A stretch of 50,533 nt of DNA from an uncultured Clostridia bacterium (GCA_947166705.1 CAMVFE010000016.1:1-50533); one strand, 5' to 3'. Shown: positions 18,709 to 28,001, numbered from the stretch's first letter. Notes: generated from the sequence alone by a model not told the origin. Program-made: numbers and translations.

Positions 18709-21192
18709 ATGAGCGGGAGACAGGGAGCAAAGGCCGGCAGGAAACTGCGGAACGCCGGCGCCGCGCGGACGAAGGCCGGCCTGGCGCTGGCGCTTGCCCT
18801 GGGGCTGGCTCTGCTTTTTGCCGGCGTTTACGGCCAGAAGGCCCACGAACAGTCCGGCTTTACCTCGGAGGATGCCTACCGCGCGGTATCGGCGCTGGCG
18901 CGGGATGTCGAAAGCGGATGGGCGCCCATCGCCGAGCCGGGCATCGACCGGCTGGAACCCGCGGCGCGGACGGAGCTGGACGGACTGATCCGGAGGCTTG
19001 TGGTCCGCGCCTGGGAGGGCCAGAAGGCAGGCGCGGGGAAGGACGCGGAAGCGCTGACAGAGACGGCGGACACGGGGCTTGCGGGGAGAATCCTGTATGC
19101 CGCGTACCTCGCCGGCGGGCCGAAGATCGGCGCGGGCGAGCGCAGAAGGCTCGCCGCGCTGGGCGGAGACGCGCGGGAACGGCTGCTTGCGTGCGCGGCG
19201 GAAGGAGCGGAACAGCTGCCCCCGGAAGCGGAAAAGCTGGCGGGTAACCTGGAGGGAGACGAGCGCCGGGCGATGCTGATGCAGATGTACTTTATCAGCG
19301 GAGGCTCGCTTTCGGATTCCACGGCGGAGCATGTGACCGCGCTGAAAAAGAGCATCCGGGATAAGGGCGCGCAGCTGGAGGCCTTCGTGCTGGCCGCCCG
19401 GGGCGGCGTTCCGCGCCTCCTCGGCTGGGTGATCTCCGGCAGCCGGACCCTTGAGGCGGCCGGCGTTCTGCTGATCCTGGACGTCCTGCTGCTGGCCGCG
19501 CTGATGATGCGGGAGAAGAGCTGGATCATGGATTTCAAGTGGATCCTGATCCTGCTGATCATCGATTTCCTGCTGTTTTTTCAGGTGCTGCCCTCCGTCT
19601 ATACGACGGTGCGGTGCTTCTTCCCGGAGGGGAGATTTTCCCTGGAAACCCTCAGGCGGCTGTATACGTACCCGCTGAACCTGGAGGCGCTGACCAACAC
19701 GCTGGCCGCCGCCTTCGCAACGATGATCCTCGGCACGCTGATCGCCTTCCCGCTGGCTTTTCTGGTGGGAAGGACGAACCTGTACGGACGGAGGATCTTC
19801 CGGTTCCTCTTCGTGCTGACATACATGGTGCCGCCCTACGTGGGCGCGATGGCGTGGCTGCGGCTGATGAACCCCAACGTGGGCACGGTCAACCTGTGGC
19901 TGCGGGCGCTGCTGGGGCTGGGGGACGCCCCGGGACCCCTGAACGTCTATACCCTGCCGGGCATGATCTGGGTGCTGACCACGTTTTATTATCCCTATGC
20001 GTTCATCACCATCAGCCGCGCCATGGAAAAGATGGATCCCTCCCTGGAGGAGGCGAGCCGGGCTTCCGGCGCTTCGCCGATGAGGACGGTTTTCCGGATC
20101 ACGCTGCCCATGATGAGCCCGTCGCTGATCGCGGGGGCCCTGCTCGTCTTCATCGCGGCGGCGAGCTGCTACGGGATCCCCTCGATCATCGGGAAGCCGG
20201 GCAACGTGAACACGGTGACGACCCGGATCGTCGAATACGCGGGCATCGGCCAGCAGGGGATGAACGACGCCATCGGCATGTCCGTGTTCCTGATGGCCGT
20301 GGCGCTGATCGTGCTGTTCATCTCCGACGTGCTGCTGGCGCGGAAACAGTACATCACCGTTTCCGGGAAATCCACGCAGCCCACGACCGTGGACCTGCGG
20401 AAATGGCGGATCCCGCTGACGGCGGCTGTGGCGCTGTTCTGCGCCGTCGTGATCCTGCTGCCCTTCGCCACGATCCTGACCACCTCCTTCAAGACGGACG
20501 TGGGCCGGAGCGTGCTGGAAGGAAGCAACTTCACCCTGTCCAACTGGACGGAGGTCTTCGCCCGGACGGAGACGCTGAACTGCCTGAAAAACTCCCTGGC
20601 CTTCGCGGCGGCCGCGGCGACCTTCGGACTGGTGATCGCCTGCGTCATGAGCTACCTGCTGCAGCGCACCCGCATCCGCGGACGGAATATACCGAACTTC
20701 CTGATCACGCTGGGCTCCGGGACCCCTTCGGTCGTGATCGCGCTGGGCCTGATCATGACCATGCGGGGGAATTTCGGGCTGAACCTGTACAACACGGCCT
20801 GGATCCTGATCGCCGCTTACATGGTGAAATACATGATGATGGGCATGCGTACGGTCGTTTCGGCCATGAGCCAGATCCACCCGTCGCTCGAGGAGTGCAG
20901 CCAGGCCGCCGGGGCCAGCTGGATCCGGACGATGCTGCGCATCACCGGCCCGCTGATCTTTCCCTCCATCGCCGCGGGCTGGTTCCTCATCTTTATTCCC
21001 AGCTTCTACGAGCTGTCGATGACCACGCTGCTGTATTCCAGCACGACCAAGACCATCGGCTACCAGCTGTATGAATACTGGACATTCACCAGCCAGCCCC
21101 AGAGCTGTGCCATGGCTTTCGGCATCCTGCTGTTTGTCGCGGGACTGAACCTGGCGCTGAACCGGCTGACCCGGGGAGAGTTTTCCATCTGA
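18709..21192 (+). CDS. Fused double ABC permease, FbpB/ThiP type, with extra N-terminal domain
   Basis: An 827-residue protein. Two permease units are fused, each with a cytoplasmic EAA coupling loop: EEASRASGASPMRTVF near 450 and EECSQAAGASWIRTML near 730. This is the usual form in Fe3+ (FbpB), thiamine and 2-aminoethylphosphonate systems. What is unusual is the N-terminus. After one membrane helix (about 24-42) there are about 190 residues rich in Ala, Glu and Arg (SEDAYRAVSALARDVE ... DERRAMLMQMYFISGG), probably outside the membrane, before the next helix near 245. This segment could contact the binding protein. GGAGG precedes the ATG, and the ATPase gene follows after 20 nt. Confidence 0.9.
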   Translation: MSGRQGAKAGRKLRNAGAARTKAGLALALALGLALLFAGVYGQKAHEQSGFTSEDAYRAVSALARDVESGWAPIAEPGIDRLEPAARTELDGLIRRLVVRAWEGQKAGAGKDAEALTETADTGLAGRILYAAYLAGGPKIGAGERRRLAALGGDARERLLACAAEGAEQLPPEAEKLAGNLEGDERRAMLMQMYFISGGSLSDSTAEHVTALKKSIRDKGAQLEAFVLAARGGVPRLLGWVISGSRTLEAAGVLLILDVLLLAALMMREKSWIMDFKWILILLIIDFLLFFQVLPSVYTTVRCFFPEGRFSLETLRRLYTYPLNLEALTNTLAAAFATMILGTLIAFPLAFLVGRTNLYGRRIFRFLFVLTYMVPPYVGAMAWLRLMNPNVGTVNLWLRALLGLGDAPGPLNVYTLPGMIWVLTTFYYPYAFITISRAMEKMDPSLEEASRASGASPMRTVFRITLPMMSPSLIAGALLVFIAAASCYGIPSIIGKPGNVNTVTTRIVEYAGIGQQGMNDAIGMSVFLMAVALIVLFISDVLLARKQYITVSGKSTQPTTVDLRKWRIPLTAAVALFCAVVILLPFATILTTSFKTDVGRSVLEGSNFTLSNWTEVFARTETLNCLKNSLAFAAAAATFGLVIACVMSYLLQRTRIRGRNIPNFLITLGSGTPSVVIALGLIMTMRGNFGLNLYNTAWILIAAYMVKYMMMGMRTVVSAMSQIHPSLEECSQAAGASWIRTMLRITGPLIFPSIAAGWFLIFIPSFYELSMTTLLYSSTTKTIGYQLYEYWTFTSQPQSCAMAFGILLFVAGLNLALNRLTRGEFSI

Positions 21193-21212
21193 CAGAGAAA
21201 GGACAGGGACGG

Positions 21213-22286
21213 ATGGCAGGCATCAAGCTGAATCAAATACGGAAGAGCTTCGGCAGCAACGTGGTGCTGCAGGAGTTTACGGACGAGTTCCGCGACGGGG
21301 AGTTCGTCACGCTGCTGGGACCTTCAGGCTGCGGAAAGACCACGCTGCTGCGGATCATCGCGGGGTTTGAGAAGCCCAGCTCGGGTGAGCTGTATATCGA
21401 CGGCGAGCTGGTCTCCGGGGGAAAGACCTTCGTTCCGCCGGAGAAGCGGGGCGTGGGCATGGTTTTCCAGAACTACGCCGTATGGCCGCATATGAGCGTC
21501 TACGACAACGCGGCCTATCCGCTGACCATCCGGAAGGCACCCCGGGACGAAATCCGGGAACGGGTGGGAAAAACGCTGGAGATCGTCCATCTGAGCCAGT
21601 ACGCGGACAGGCTTCCGAACCAGCTCTCCGGAGGACAGCAGCAGCGGATCGCCCTGGCGCGGGCGCTGGTCGCCGAGCCGAAGCTGCTGCTGCTGGACGA
21701 GCCGCTGTCGAACCTGGACGCGAAGCTGCGGGAATCCATGCGCTTTGAAATCAAGGAAATCCAGCGCGCCCTCGGGATCACCGTCGTGTACGTCACCCAC
21801 GACCAGACCGAGGCCATGGCCATGAGCGACCGGATTTTCGTCGTGAACCGGGGCGTCGTGCAGCAGAGCGGCTCTCCCCGGGAGATCTACGACCATCCGG
21901 TGAACCAGTTCGTGGCGGATTTTCTGGGCAAGGTGGATTTCTTCAAGGGAGAGGCCGGGGAAGGGAGCATCCTGCTGCCCGGGCTCGGAAACCAGCGGCT
22001 GCCCTACGACGGCCCCTGCCGGGGAAGGGTGGACGTGGCGATCCGGCCGGAGAACCTGTATTTCGACGAGGCGGGCCCCCTCGGGGGACGACTTGAGACG
22101 CTGTACTATCTGGGCGATGTCAACGACTGCAGGGTCCGGGCGGGGAATTCCCTGATCCGGGTGATCACCGGCGGATGGGAATACGGGAAGAGGCAGGCGG
22201 GGGACGCGGTCCGCCTGGGCGTCCGCGATTATATGGTTTTCGCGGACGACGGCTCGCTGGAGAGCATGCTGGCCATCCGGACATAA
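21213..22286 (+). CDS. ABC importer ATP-binding protein, FbpC/PotA type
   Basis: A 357-residue ATPase that powers the preceding permease. Walker A GPSGCGKTT is near 37, followed by the Q loop (VFQNYAVWPH), signature LSGGQQQR, Walker B LLLLDEPLSNLD and switch His VTHDQTEA. The C-terminal 110 residues form a TOBE-like regulatory domain (VDVAIRPENLYFDE). The YAVWPH sequence after the Q loop is common in the iron/2-aminoethylphosphonate subgroup. It is the last gene of the operon; a hairpin at 22351-22371 follows. Confidence 0.92.
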   Translation: MAGIKLNQIRKSFGSNVVLQEFTDEFRDGEFVTLLGPSGCGKTTLLRIIAGFEKPSSGELYIDGELVSGGKTFVPPEKRGVGMVFQNYAVWPHMSVYDNAAYPLTIRKAPRDEIRERVGKTLEIVHLSQYADRLPNQLSGGQQQRIALARALVAEPKLLLLDEPLSNLDAKLRESMRFEIKEIQRALGITVVYVTHDQTEAMAMSDRIFVVNRGVVQQSGSPREIYDHPVNQFVADFLGKVDFFKGEAGEGSILLPGLGNQRLPYDGPCRGRVDVAIRPENLYFDEAGPLGGRLETLYYLGDVNDCRVRAGNSLIRVITGGWEYGKRQAGDAVRLGVRDYMVFADDGSLESMLAIRT

Positions 22287-22350
22287 GCCGTGCCATGACG
22301 CCGGAACAGGATAAAACGCGACAGAAAATCAGGCTGAAAAAAGCTGTAAA

Positions 22351-22371
22351 GGTTCCCTCCCCGAGGGAACC
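22351..22371 (+). terminator. Hairpin after the ABC operon
   Basis: A 9-bp perfect stem GGTTCCCTC / GAGGGAACC with loop CCC. No uridine tract follows on the plus strand, so it is either an inefficient terminator or a 3' end protector. Confidence 0.5.
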
Positions 22372-22402
22372 GGGAAGGCCCCGGCCGCAGGAAAAACCCA
22401 TC

Positions 22403-22431
22403 TTGCGCGCCGGGGTTTCTTCTGCTATAAT
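22403..22431 (+). promoter_or_regulatory. Promoter of the sugar-acid operon
   Basis: TTGCGC (22403-22408), 17 nt, TATAAT (22426-22431). The expected start near 22438 gives a leader of about 110 nt before the start codon at 22547. Confidence 0.65.
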
Positions 22432-22546
22432 CCTCGAAGCATCCAAACAAAACAGGATCCGGCGCAGGGAGAAGACAGGGGCAGCATCTGCCTCCGGGCA
22501 GCGGATCCGGGCACGCCATTCCATCAAATCAACGGGGGACATAAAA

Positions 22547-23902
22547 ATGGAAGAAATGATTTCTGCAAAGATCAACAGGAATTCCTATCCCAGCGAGCTG
22601 AAGATTACGGACATCCGCTTTACGGATATCGTCGGCGCGCCGATGCACTGCACGCTGATGAAGATCTACACCAATCAGGGCATCGTCGGCCTCAGCGAGG
22701 TCCGGGACGGAGGCTGCCGCGTGTACGCGGAAATGCTGAAGAGCAGGATCCTGGGCGAGAACCCCTGCAACGTGGAGAAGCTGTTCCGCCGCGTCCGCCA
22801 GTTCGGAGGCCCGGCCCGGCAGGGCGGCGGCGTGTGCGCCGTGGAGGTCGGACTTTGGGATCTGGCCGGAAAGGCCTACGGCGTGCCGGTGTACCAGATG
22901 CTGGGCGGAAAATACCGGGACCGGATCCGCTGCTACTGCGACACGGACGTGGAGGGCAAGCATACGGGAACGGATATGGGCAAGGCGCTGAAGGCCCGGA
23001 TGGACAAGGGTTTCACCTTCGCCAAGATGGACCTGGGGCTCGGGGAGCTCTTCGGCGAGCCCGGGACGATCAACGCGCCCCTGGGCATGCTGGCGGAGAT
23101 GGAGGAGGCGCACCGCAGGGCCCGGGAGGCGAAGGAGCCGGAGGAGAAAAGGTACTGGCGGAACCGCGCCTACGACTGGGAGAACATCGCGCATCCCTTC
23201 ACCGGCATCCACCTGACCGAAAAGGGCTTCGACCAGCTGGAGAAGTACGTCAGCGACGTGCGGGACGTGATCGGGTACGAGATTCCCCTGGCGATCGACC
23301 ATTTCGGCCACCTGCCGCTGGAGGACTGCATCAGGCTCTGCCGCAGGCTGGAGAAATACAACATCGCCTGGGCGGAGGACATGATTCCCTGGCAGTATAC
23401 GGACCAGTACGTCCGGCTGAGCCAGAGCACCACCGTTCCGATCTGCACCGGCGAGGACATCTTCCTTGCGGAGGGCTTCGAGCCCCTGCTGCAGGCCCGG
23501 GGCGTATCGGTCATTCACCCGGACATCCTTTCCAGCGGCGGCATTCTGGAGAACAAGAAGATCGGCGACCTGGCGCAGCGTTACGGGGTGGCCATGGCCG
23601 TGCACATGGCGGAGACGCCGGTTTCCGCGCTGGCCTGTGTCCATTCCGTCGCGGCGACGGAGAACTTCTACGTGCTGGAGAACCACTCGGTGGACGTGCC
23701 GTGGTGGAACGACATCACCATCGGCCCGGAGAAGCCGCTGGTGAAGGACGGTTTCATCACCGTGCCGGATACCCCCGGCCTGGGCGTCGAGGATTACAAC
23801 GACGAGGTGCTGAAGGAGCACCTGCATCCGGACTATCCGGAGCTGTGGCCCGATACCTCCCGGTGGGACAATGTCTACTCCCATGACAGAACCTGGAGCT
23901 GA
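22547..23902 (+). CDS. Enolase-superfamily sugar-acid dehydratase (mandelate racemase group)
   Basis: A 451-residue enzyme of the mandelate racemase/muconate lactonizing group, expected to abstract a proton next to a carboxylate and usually to dehydrate an aldonic or uronic acid. The N-terminal capping domain begins with KITDIRFTDIVGAPMHCTLMKIYTN. Barrel metal ligands appear in order as LAIDHFGH, IAWAEDM and ICTGEDIF, followed by the general base region MAVHMAETPVSALACVH. The Lys strand is TFAKMDLG, with a single Lys rather than K-x-K. I use the ATG at 22547 (GGGGGA upstream); the frame opens much earlier at 22175, upstream of the promoter. The SDR and RraA genes follow within 6 and 67 nt. 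The substrate is unknown. Confidence 0.88.
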   Translation: MEEMISAKINRNSYPSELKITDIRFTDIVGAPMHCTLMKIYTNQGIVGLSEVRDGGCRVYAEMLKSRILGENPCNVEKLFRRVRQFGGPARQGGGVCAVEVGLWDLAGKAYGVPVYQMLGGKYRDRIRCYCDTDVEGKHTGTDMGKALKARMDKGFTFAKMDLGLGELFGEPGTINAPLGMLAEMEEAHRRAREAKEPEEKRYWRNRAYDWENIAHPFTGIHLTEKGFDQLEKYVSDVRDVIGYEIPLAIDHFGHLPLEDCIRLCRRLEKYNIAWAEDMIPWQYTDQYVRLSQSTTVPICTGEDIFLAEGFEPLLQARGVSVIHPDILSSGGILENKKIGDLAQRYGVAMAVHMAETPVSALACVHSVAATENFYVLENHSVDVPWWNDITIGPEKPLVKDGFITVPDTPGLGVEDYNDEVLKEHLHPDYPELWPDTSRWDNVYSHDRTWS

Positions 23903-23908
23903 TACGGA

Positions 23909-25405
23909 ATGAAAACTGTCGTTATCACGGACATGAGAAGCCCCCAGGCCAGGGCGCTGGAAGCTCATCTGAGCGGCCTGGGGTACAGGGTCGCGACGCC
24001 GCCGGAGGGAATCCGGCTGTGGAAGGAGGCGGAGGTCCGTGCCTTCGCGGACGCCTGCCCCCGCCCGCTGGCCGGGGTGATCCATCCCGCGCCGCCCTTC
24101 CTGCGCTGCGGAATCGAGGAAGCGGAAGAGGAGACGCTTGCCCGGGCCCGGGACGAGGGGCCGCTGGCCGCCTGGTGCGTGACGAAGATTTTCGGGATCA
24201 TCCTGCGGGAGCAGCGGGAGGGAAGCATCATCTTCCTCAACAGCGTTCACGCGGAAAAGCCCATGGGATACGGGTTCCTGTTCAGCGCGGGATGCGCGGC
24301 GGTCCAGATGCTGAGCCGCGAGATCAGCCAGGATTACGGCACGGACGGGGTACGCAGCTTCTTCGTCCAGCGCGGGCCCATGGAGGGCGACCCGGACCTG
24401 AAGAGCGACCTTTCGCATTTCTACTGCGGAACCGATTTGCGGTATCCGCTGCGGGAGATTCCCCGCGCGGACCAGCTGAACGACCTGACCGCGTTCCTGC
24501 TGACGCCCGGCGCCGCGCCGCTTTGCGGCAGCGACCTGCGGGCGGACGGCGGGATGACCCTGTACTACGGGGAACGCATGCGGGAGAGGCGGCCGGCGCC
24601 CCCGCGCAAATTCGCGGATTACAGGCCGGAGCCGGCGGCCGCGGATGAGCCGGAGGAGCGCGTGGCACTGATCACCGGGAGCGGCAAGGGCGTCGGCGCG
24701 GGAATCGCCCGGGCGCTGAGCGCGGCGGGCATGAAATGCGTCATCCACTGCAACACGAACCGGCAGATGGCGGAGGAGCTGCTGGAGGAGATTCGGAAGG
24801 CCGGCGGGGAAGCCATCCTGCTGCAGGCGGACGTGTCCGACCCCGCGCAGGCCGCGGGCCTGGTCGAGCAGACCGTACGCCGGTTCGGACGGCTGGACGT
24901 GCTGGTCAACAACGCCGCCATGCAGCCGAACCTGTTCATCGACGAATACACGGAGGAGAGCCTGGGCAGGCTGTGGAACATCAATTTCGGGGGATACTGG
25001 CGGATGATCCGGGCTGCGCTGCCCTGGCTGAAGCAGAGCCCCGCGCCCAGAATCATCAATATCGGAAGCGTCCACGGAAAACGCCCGACCTGCTTCGATA
25101 TCGGATACGCCATGACCAAGGGCGGGATCCGGATGCTGACCCGCGAGGCGGCGCTGGAGCTGCAGCCGTACGGAATCCCGGTGAACTGCCTGAGCCTGGG
25201 CGGCGTCCGGATTGAGTTCAAGACCGGGCACCCGGAATTCAGGAGCAGGAGGCCGATGGAAACCATCAACCGCGGCATGCGGAACCCGGACCGGCTGGTC
25301 CTGCCGGAGGAGGTCGGCGCCGCCGTGCGCTTCCTGTGCTCCCCGGCGGGCGCGGCGGAGACGGGGGACTGCATCCGGATTGACTGCGGGCAGATGCTGA
25401 AATAA
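23909..25405 (+). CDS. Tandem SDR fusion: degenerate SDR plus active SDR oxidoreductase
   Basis: A 498-residue protein with two short-chain dehydrogenase folds. The C-terminal half (about 250-498) is canonical: VALITGSGKGVGAGIARAL (TGxxxGxG, NAD(P) binding), VLVNNAAM (NNAG equivalent), INIGSVHG with the catalytic Ser, and YAMTKGG (YxxxK). The N-terminal half keeps the overall order (VVITDMRSP start, IIFLNSVHAEK, GFLFSAGCAAVQ) but lacks the glycine-rich loop and the Tyr-x3-Lys pair, so it should not bind cofactor or catalyse. It may be structural or regulatory. The gene starts 6 nt after the dehydratase stop. The pair suggests dehydration and oxidation/reduction of one sugar acid; cofactor and substrate are unknown. 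Confidence 0.85.
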   Translation: MKTVVITDMRSPQARALEAHLSGLGYRVATPPEGIRLWKEAEVRAFADACPRPLAGVIHPAPPFLRCGIEEAEEETLARARDEGPLAAWCVTKIFGIILREQREGSIIFLNSVHAEKPMGYGFLFSAGCAAVQMLSREISQDYGTDGVRSFFVQRGPMEGDPDLKSDLSHFYCGTDLRYPLREIPRADQLNDLTAFLLTPGAAPLCGSDLRADGGMTLYYGERMRERRPAPPRKFADYRPEPAAADEPEERVALITGSGKGVGAGIARALSAAGMKCVIHCNTNRQMAEELLEEIRKAGGEAILLQADVSDPAQAAGLVEQTVRRFGRLDVLVNNAAMQPNLFIDEYTEESLGRLWNINFGGYWRMIRAALPWLKQSPAPRIINIGSVHGKRPTCFDIGYAMTKGGIRMLTREAALELQPYGIPVNCLSLGGVRIEFKTGHPEFRSRRPMETINRGMRNPDRLVLPEEVGAAVRFLCSPAGAAETGDCIRIDCGQMLK

Positions 25406-25472
25406 TAAGAAATCAATCACATACGGAAGAAAGAGTACCCGAAAACGCGAGGGAAGGAAAGGAGTGCGGGGC

Positions 25473-26354
25473 ATGTTCTTCAACGATCGGGAAACGATCA
25501 TCCGGCTGACGCCGGAATGGAAAGGGGAGCGCCTGCCGGACGGGCGGCCCATGGTCAGCGCGGATATCCTGCGCAGAATGCGGAACATCACCTTCGAGGA
25601 GGCCTGGGGACCGCTCTGGAACGCGGGATACCGCAACAACTGGGAATGCAGTTTCAGGATGACATCCCCGGGCACCGTGCTGGTGGGCCGGGCGGTGACC
25701 GCCGTGATGGTTCCCCGCCGGCCGGACCTGGACGACGCGCTGATGAAGATCGGCACGAAGGAGGAAGGGCACCGGGGATTCTACAACCAGTGGGTGATCG
25801 ACAACCTGGTCGAGGACGATGTGGTTGTGGTGGATCTGTACGACAAGATCTTCGAGGGCACCTACGTGGGCGGGAACCTGTCCACCGCCATCCGGACCCG
25901 CACGAAGAACGGCGGCGCCGTGATCTGGGGCGGCGTGCGCGACCTGCAGCAGATCGCCGAGATGGATCATTTCCAGATCTTCTACCGGGGGACGGATCCC
26001 ACCGGAATCGGCAACTGCGTCATGACCGGATACAACGCGCCCTGCCGGATAGGCCAGGCGATCTGCATGCCCGGGGACGTGGTGCTGGGCACGGTCAGCG
26101 GCGTCATCTTCATCCCGGCGCATATGGCGGAGAACGTCGTCGTACGGGCGGAGAAAAACCACGTCCGGGATTTCTTCGGGTTCGACCGGCTGAAGAGCGG
26201 CACCTACACCACCGCGCAGATCGACCGCCCCTGGACGACGCCCATGATGGAGGATTTCCTGGCCTGGTTTGCCACGGATCCCAGGGCGCAGCAGTATCGG
26301 TACCTGACCTGGGAAGAGGAAATTGAGGCCGCAAAGAAGGCTGTTTATGACTGA
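25473..26354 (+). CDS. RraA-type aldolase (HMG aldolase/demethylmenaquinone-like family)
   Basis: A 293-residue protein. The core motif GGNLSTAIRTRTKNGGAVIWGGVRD matches the G-x-N-x-S...G-x-V-x-x-G-x-x-R-D signature of RraA-like class II aldolases, which cleave 4-hydroxy-2-oxoacids with a divalent metal; the Arg-Asp pair is intact. It is longer than E. coli RraA (about 160) and has extra N- and C-terminal segments, as in fungal/bacterial aldolase relatives. I start at the ATG at 25473 (AGGAG 8 nt upstream) rather than the GTG at 25464. As third gene of the operon it could split the 2-keto acid made by the dehydratase/SDR pair; that is inference. A strong terminator follows. Confidence 0.87.
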   Translation: MFFNDRETIIRLTPEWKGERLPDGRPMVSADILRRMRNITFEEAWGPLWNAGYRNNWECSFRMTSPGTVLVGRAVTAVMVPRRPDLDDALMKIGTKEEGHRGFYNQWVIDNLVEDDVVVVDLYDKIFEGTYVGGNLSTAIRTRTKNGGAVIWGGVRDLQQIAEMDHFQIFYRGTDPTGIGNCVMTGYNAPCRIGQAICMPGDVVLGTVSGVIFIPAHMAENVVVRAEKNHVRDFFGFDRLKSGTYTTAQIDRPWTTPMMEDFLAWFATDPRAQQYRYLTWEEEIEAAKKAVYD

Positions 26355-26403
26355 GTCAATTACATCCTCCGGCCGCGAGGAGAAAACAATCGCTACTGAA
26401 AAC

Positions 26404-26452
26404 AACAACGGGTCTCAAAGGACTAAGTTCCTGAAGACCCGTTGTTTTTTTG
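26404..26452 (+). terminator. Terminator of the sugar-acid operon
   Basis: A 12-bp perfect stem (26404-26415 with 26435-26446) runs into a run of eight T (26445-26452). Confidence 0.93.
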
Positions 26453-26489
26453 CCAAACTACAGGAAAAAGAATAAAAGCAAAACAAAAT

Positions 26490-26513
26490 GGCTGCCCCGA
26501 AATTGGGGCAGCC
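26490..26513 (-). terminator. Terminator of the LplB/LplC-type ABC operon
   Basis: A 9-bp stem GGCTGCCCC / GGGGCAGCC with 6-nt loop. On the minus strand it is followed by ATTTTGTTTTGC. It lies 22 nt beyond the binding-protein stop codon. Confidence 0.9.
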
Positions 26514-26534
26514 AGAGGAATGATCAATCAGTGA

Positions 26535-28001
26535 TTACTGAGCTTTCCAAGCATCATACTGCTTCTGGAACTCTTCAAGCACTTTCTGGTATTCAGCACC
26601 GTCCAGTTTCGCCTGATAATCAGCAATCGTAGCTTCGACATCAGCAGAGGCTACTCCGCCGTTCTCCAGCTGGAAGCCATACTGATCGAACAGGCCCTGG
26701 CAAGCTGAGTAGGCAGCTTCCACAGGGGTCTTGTCGAACCGGAAACCAGCCGCGCAGGAGGTCTCAGCGCCGCTGTTGAACGCATCGTACAGATCAGCCT
26801 TGTTATCGGGCTCGTTATCCAGAGGAGTTACGATGGTGGCGTTGGCAGACTCCCACATGCTGTGGTTGTACTTGTCGCTGTGCTGGGTTACATGCTGGAT
26901 GGCCTGACCCTCAGCCTGGGTGTACTCAAAGTCTTCGCCCTCGATACCGAAGGTGTACATATCAGCCAGCTTGCTGTCGGTGTACAGCAGGCCCATGAAG
27001 TCGATGGCTGCTTTGGCCTGGGCTTCAGTGCTGTTCTTGGTGATGCAGTAGCAGGATCCCAGAGCGGAAGTGCTGTGAGCATACCGGGGAGCGATGGGCT
27101 GCATGACAACTTCCTGGCCATAGCGGCTGTTCGCTTCGGCATTCACGGGAATATCGGTCCACCAGGAGATGGCCCAGTCCTTGCTCTGCGTGGTGGTATC
27201 AGTAGTTACCTTGGTGGCTTCATCTTCAGAGATGTATCCCTTTTCTGCCCAGTCAGCCATCAGCTTGCAGAACTCGAGATATTCAGGAGTCTGAATGGTG
27301 TTAACTACTTCGTTGGTCTCGCGGGACACGGCGAAGAAGTTAGTGGAAGCGTCCGCAGTGAAGAAATCGAAGGAACCGATGTACCAACGATAGAACATAG
27401 CAGTCTTCTGAGTAAGGAAAGGATACTTCAGACCTTCAGCAGCGGCATCGGCCAGCATGGGCTCGAGGTCGGCCAGAGTCTTGACAGAGGTGATATCCCA
27501 GTTGTACTTGTCAACCAGGTCCTTACGGAACATCACATCGTAGCCTTCCACGTTGTCTTTGTAGACGGGGATGAAGTAGTTGCGGCCGTTGTACTTGGTC
27601 GCTTCCCACTGACCTTCCGCCAGGGAGCCGTACAGCGCGGTGCCAGGCAGCAGATCGGTGATGTCATAGACGGCATTTTTCGGAACCAGGTCATTGGTGC
27701 CGATGGTGCTCTCCCAAGAGGCCGTCCACAGCAGGTTGATCTCGTTGTTGGCCAGCGCCAGATTCGCCTTTTCGGTGTATTCGCCGGAACCGATGTCGTT
27801 CAGACGGATTTCAACGTTGATTTTATCCGCGATGTAAGCGTTGATCGCGTCTTCAACCTTCTTCACCTGTTCAGGATCAGGGGTCGCAACGTTGAAGGAG
27901 CAGCGGTACAGGTTGATCACAACCTTGTCTTCTGCGCTGGCAAAGGACATGACGCCCAGAGCCAGAGCCAGAACCAGTAACAGAGAAACAAGCTTCTTCA
28001 T
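26535..28001 (-). CDS. Oligosaccharide ABC substrate-binding protein (LipO/DUF3502 type)
   Basis: A 488-residue exported binding protein with a signal peptide (MKKLVSLLLVLALALGVMSFASA) and no lipobox cysteine. The N-terminal half has the sugar-binding-protein pattern (EDAINAYIADKINVEIRLNDIGSGEYTEKANL) and the C-terminal part matches the DUF3502 region found in LipO/YtcQ-like proteins. The ATG at 28001 has AAGGAGG 9 nt upstream; the open frame extends further to 28097. It is last in the operon after two permeases and is more AT-rich than the genes on its left. The ligand is probably an oligosaccharide, perhaps a complex glycan or uronide. No ATPase is encoded; such systems usually borrow MsmX. 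Confidence 0.9.
   Translation of the reverse strand: MKKLVSLLLVLALALGVMSFASAEDKVVINLYRCSFNVATPDPEQVKKVEDAINAYIADKINVEIRLNDIGSGEYTEKANLALANNEINLLWTASWESTIGTNDLVPKNAVYDITDLLPGTALYGSLAEGQWEATKYNGRNYFIPVYKDNVEGYDVMFRKDLVDKYNWDITSVKTLADLEPMLADAAAEGLKYPFLTQKTAMFYRWYIGSFDFFTADASTNFFAVSRETNEVVNTIQTPEYLEFCKLMADWAEKGYISEDEATKVTTDTTTQSKDWAISWWTDIPVNAEANSRYGQEVVMQPIAPRYAHSTSALGSCYCITKNSTEAQAKAAIDFMGLLYTDSKLADMYTFGIEGEDFEYTQAEGQAIQHVTQHSDKYNHSMWESANATIVTPLDNEPDNKADLYDAFNSGAETSCAAGFRFDKTPVEAAYSACQGLFDQYGFQLENGGVASADVEATIADYQAKLDGAEYQKVLEEFQKQYDAWKAQ

Noticed and set aside
22351-22371. Riboswitch in the leader of the sugar-acid operon
   Set aside because: The hairpin lies upstream of the promoter at 22403-22431, so it belongs to the preceding operon's 3' end; the leader itself shows no recognisable aptamer.
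22529-25756. 1075-codon minus-strand frame over the sugar-acid operon
   Set aside because: Runs through three separate genes on the other strand; shadow.
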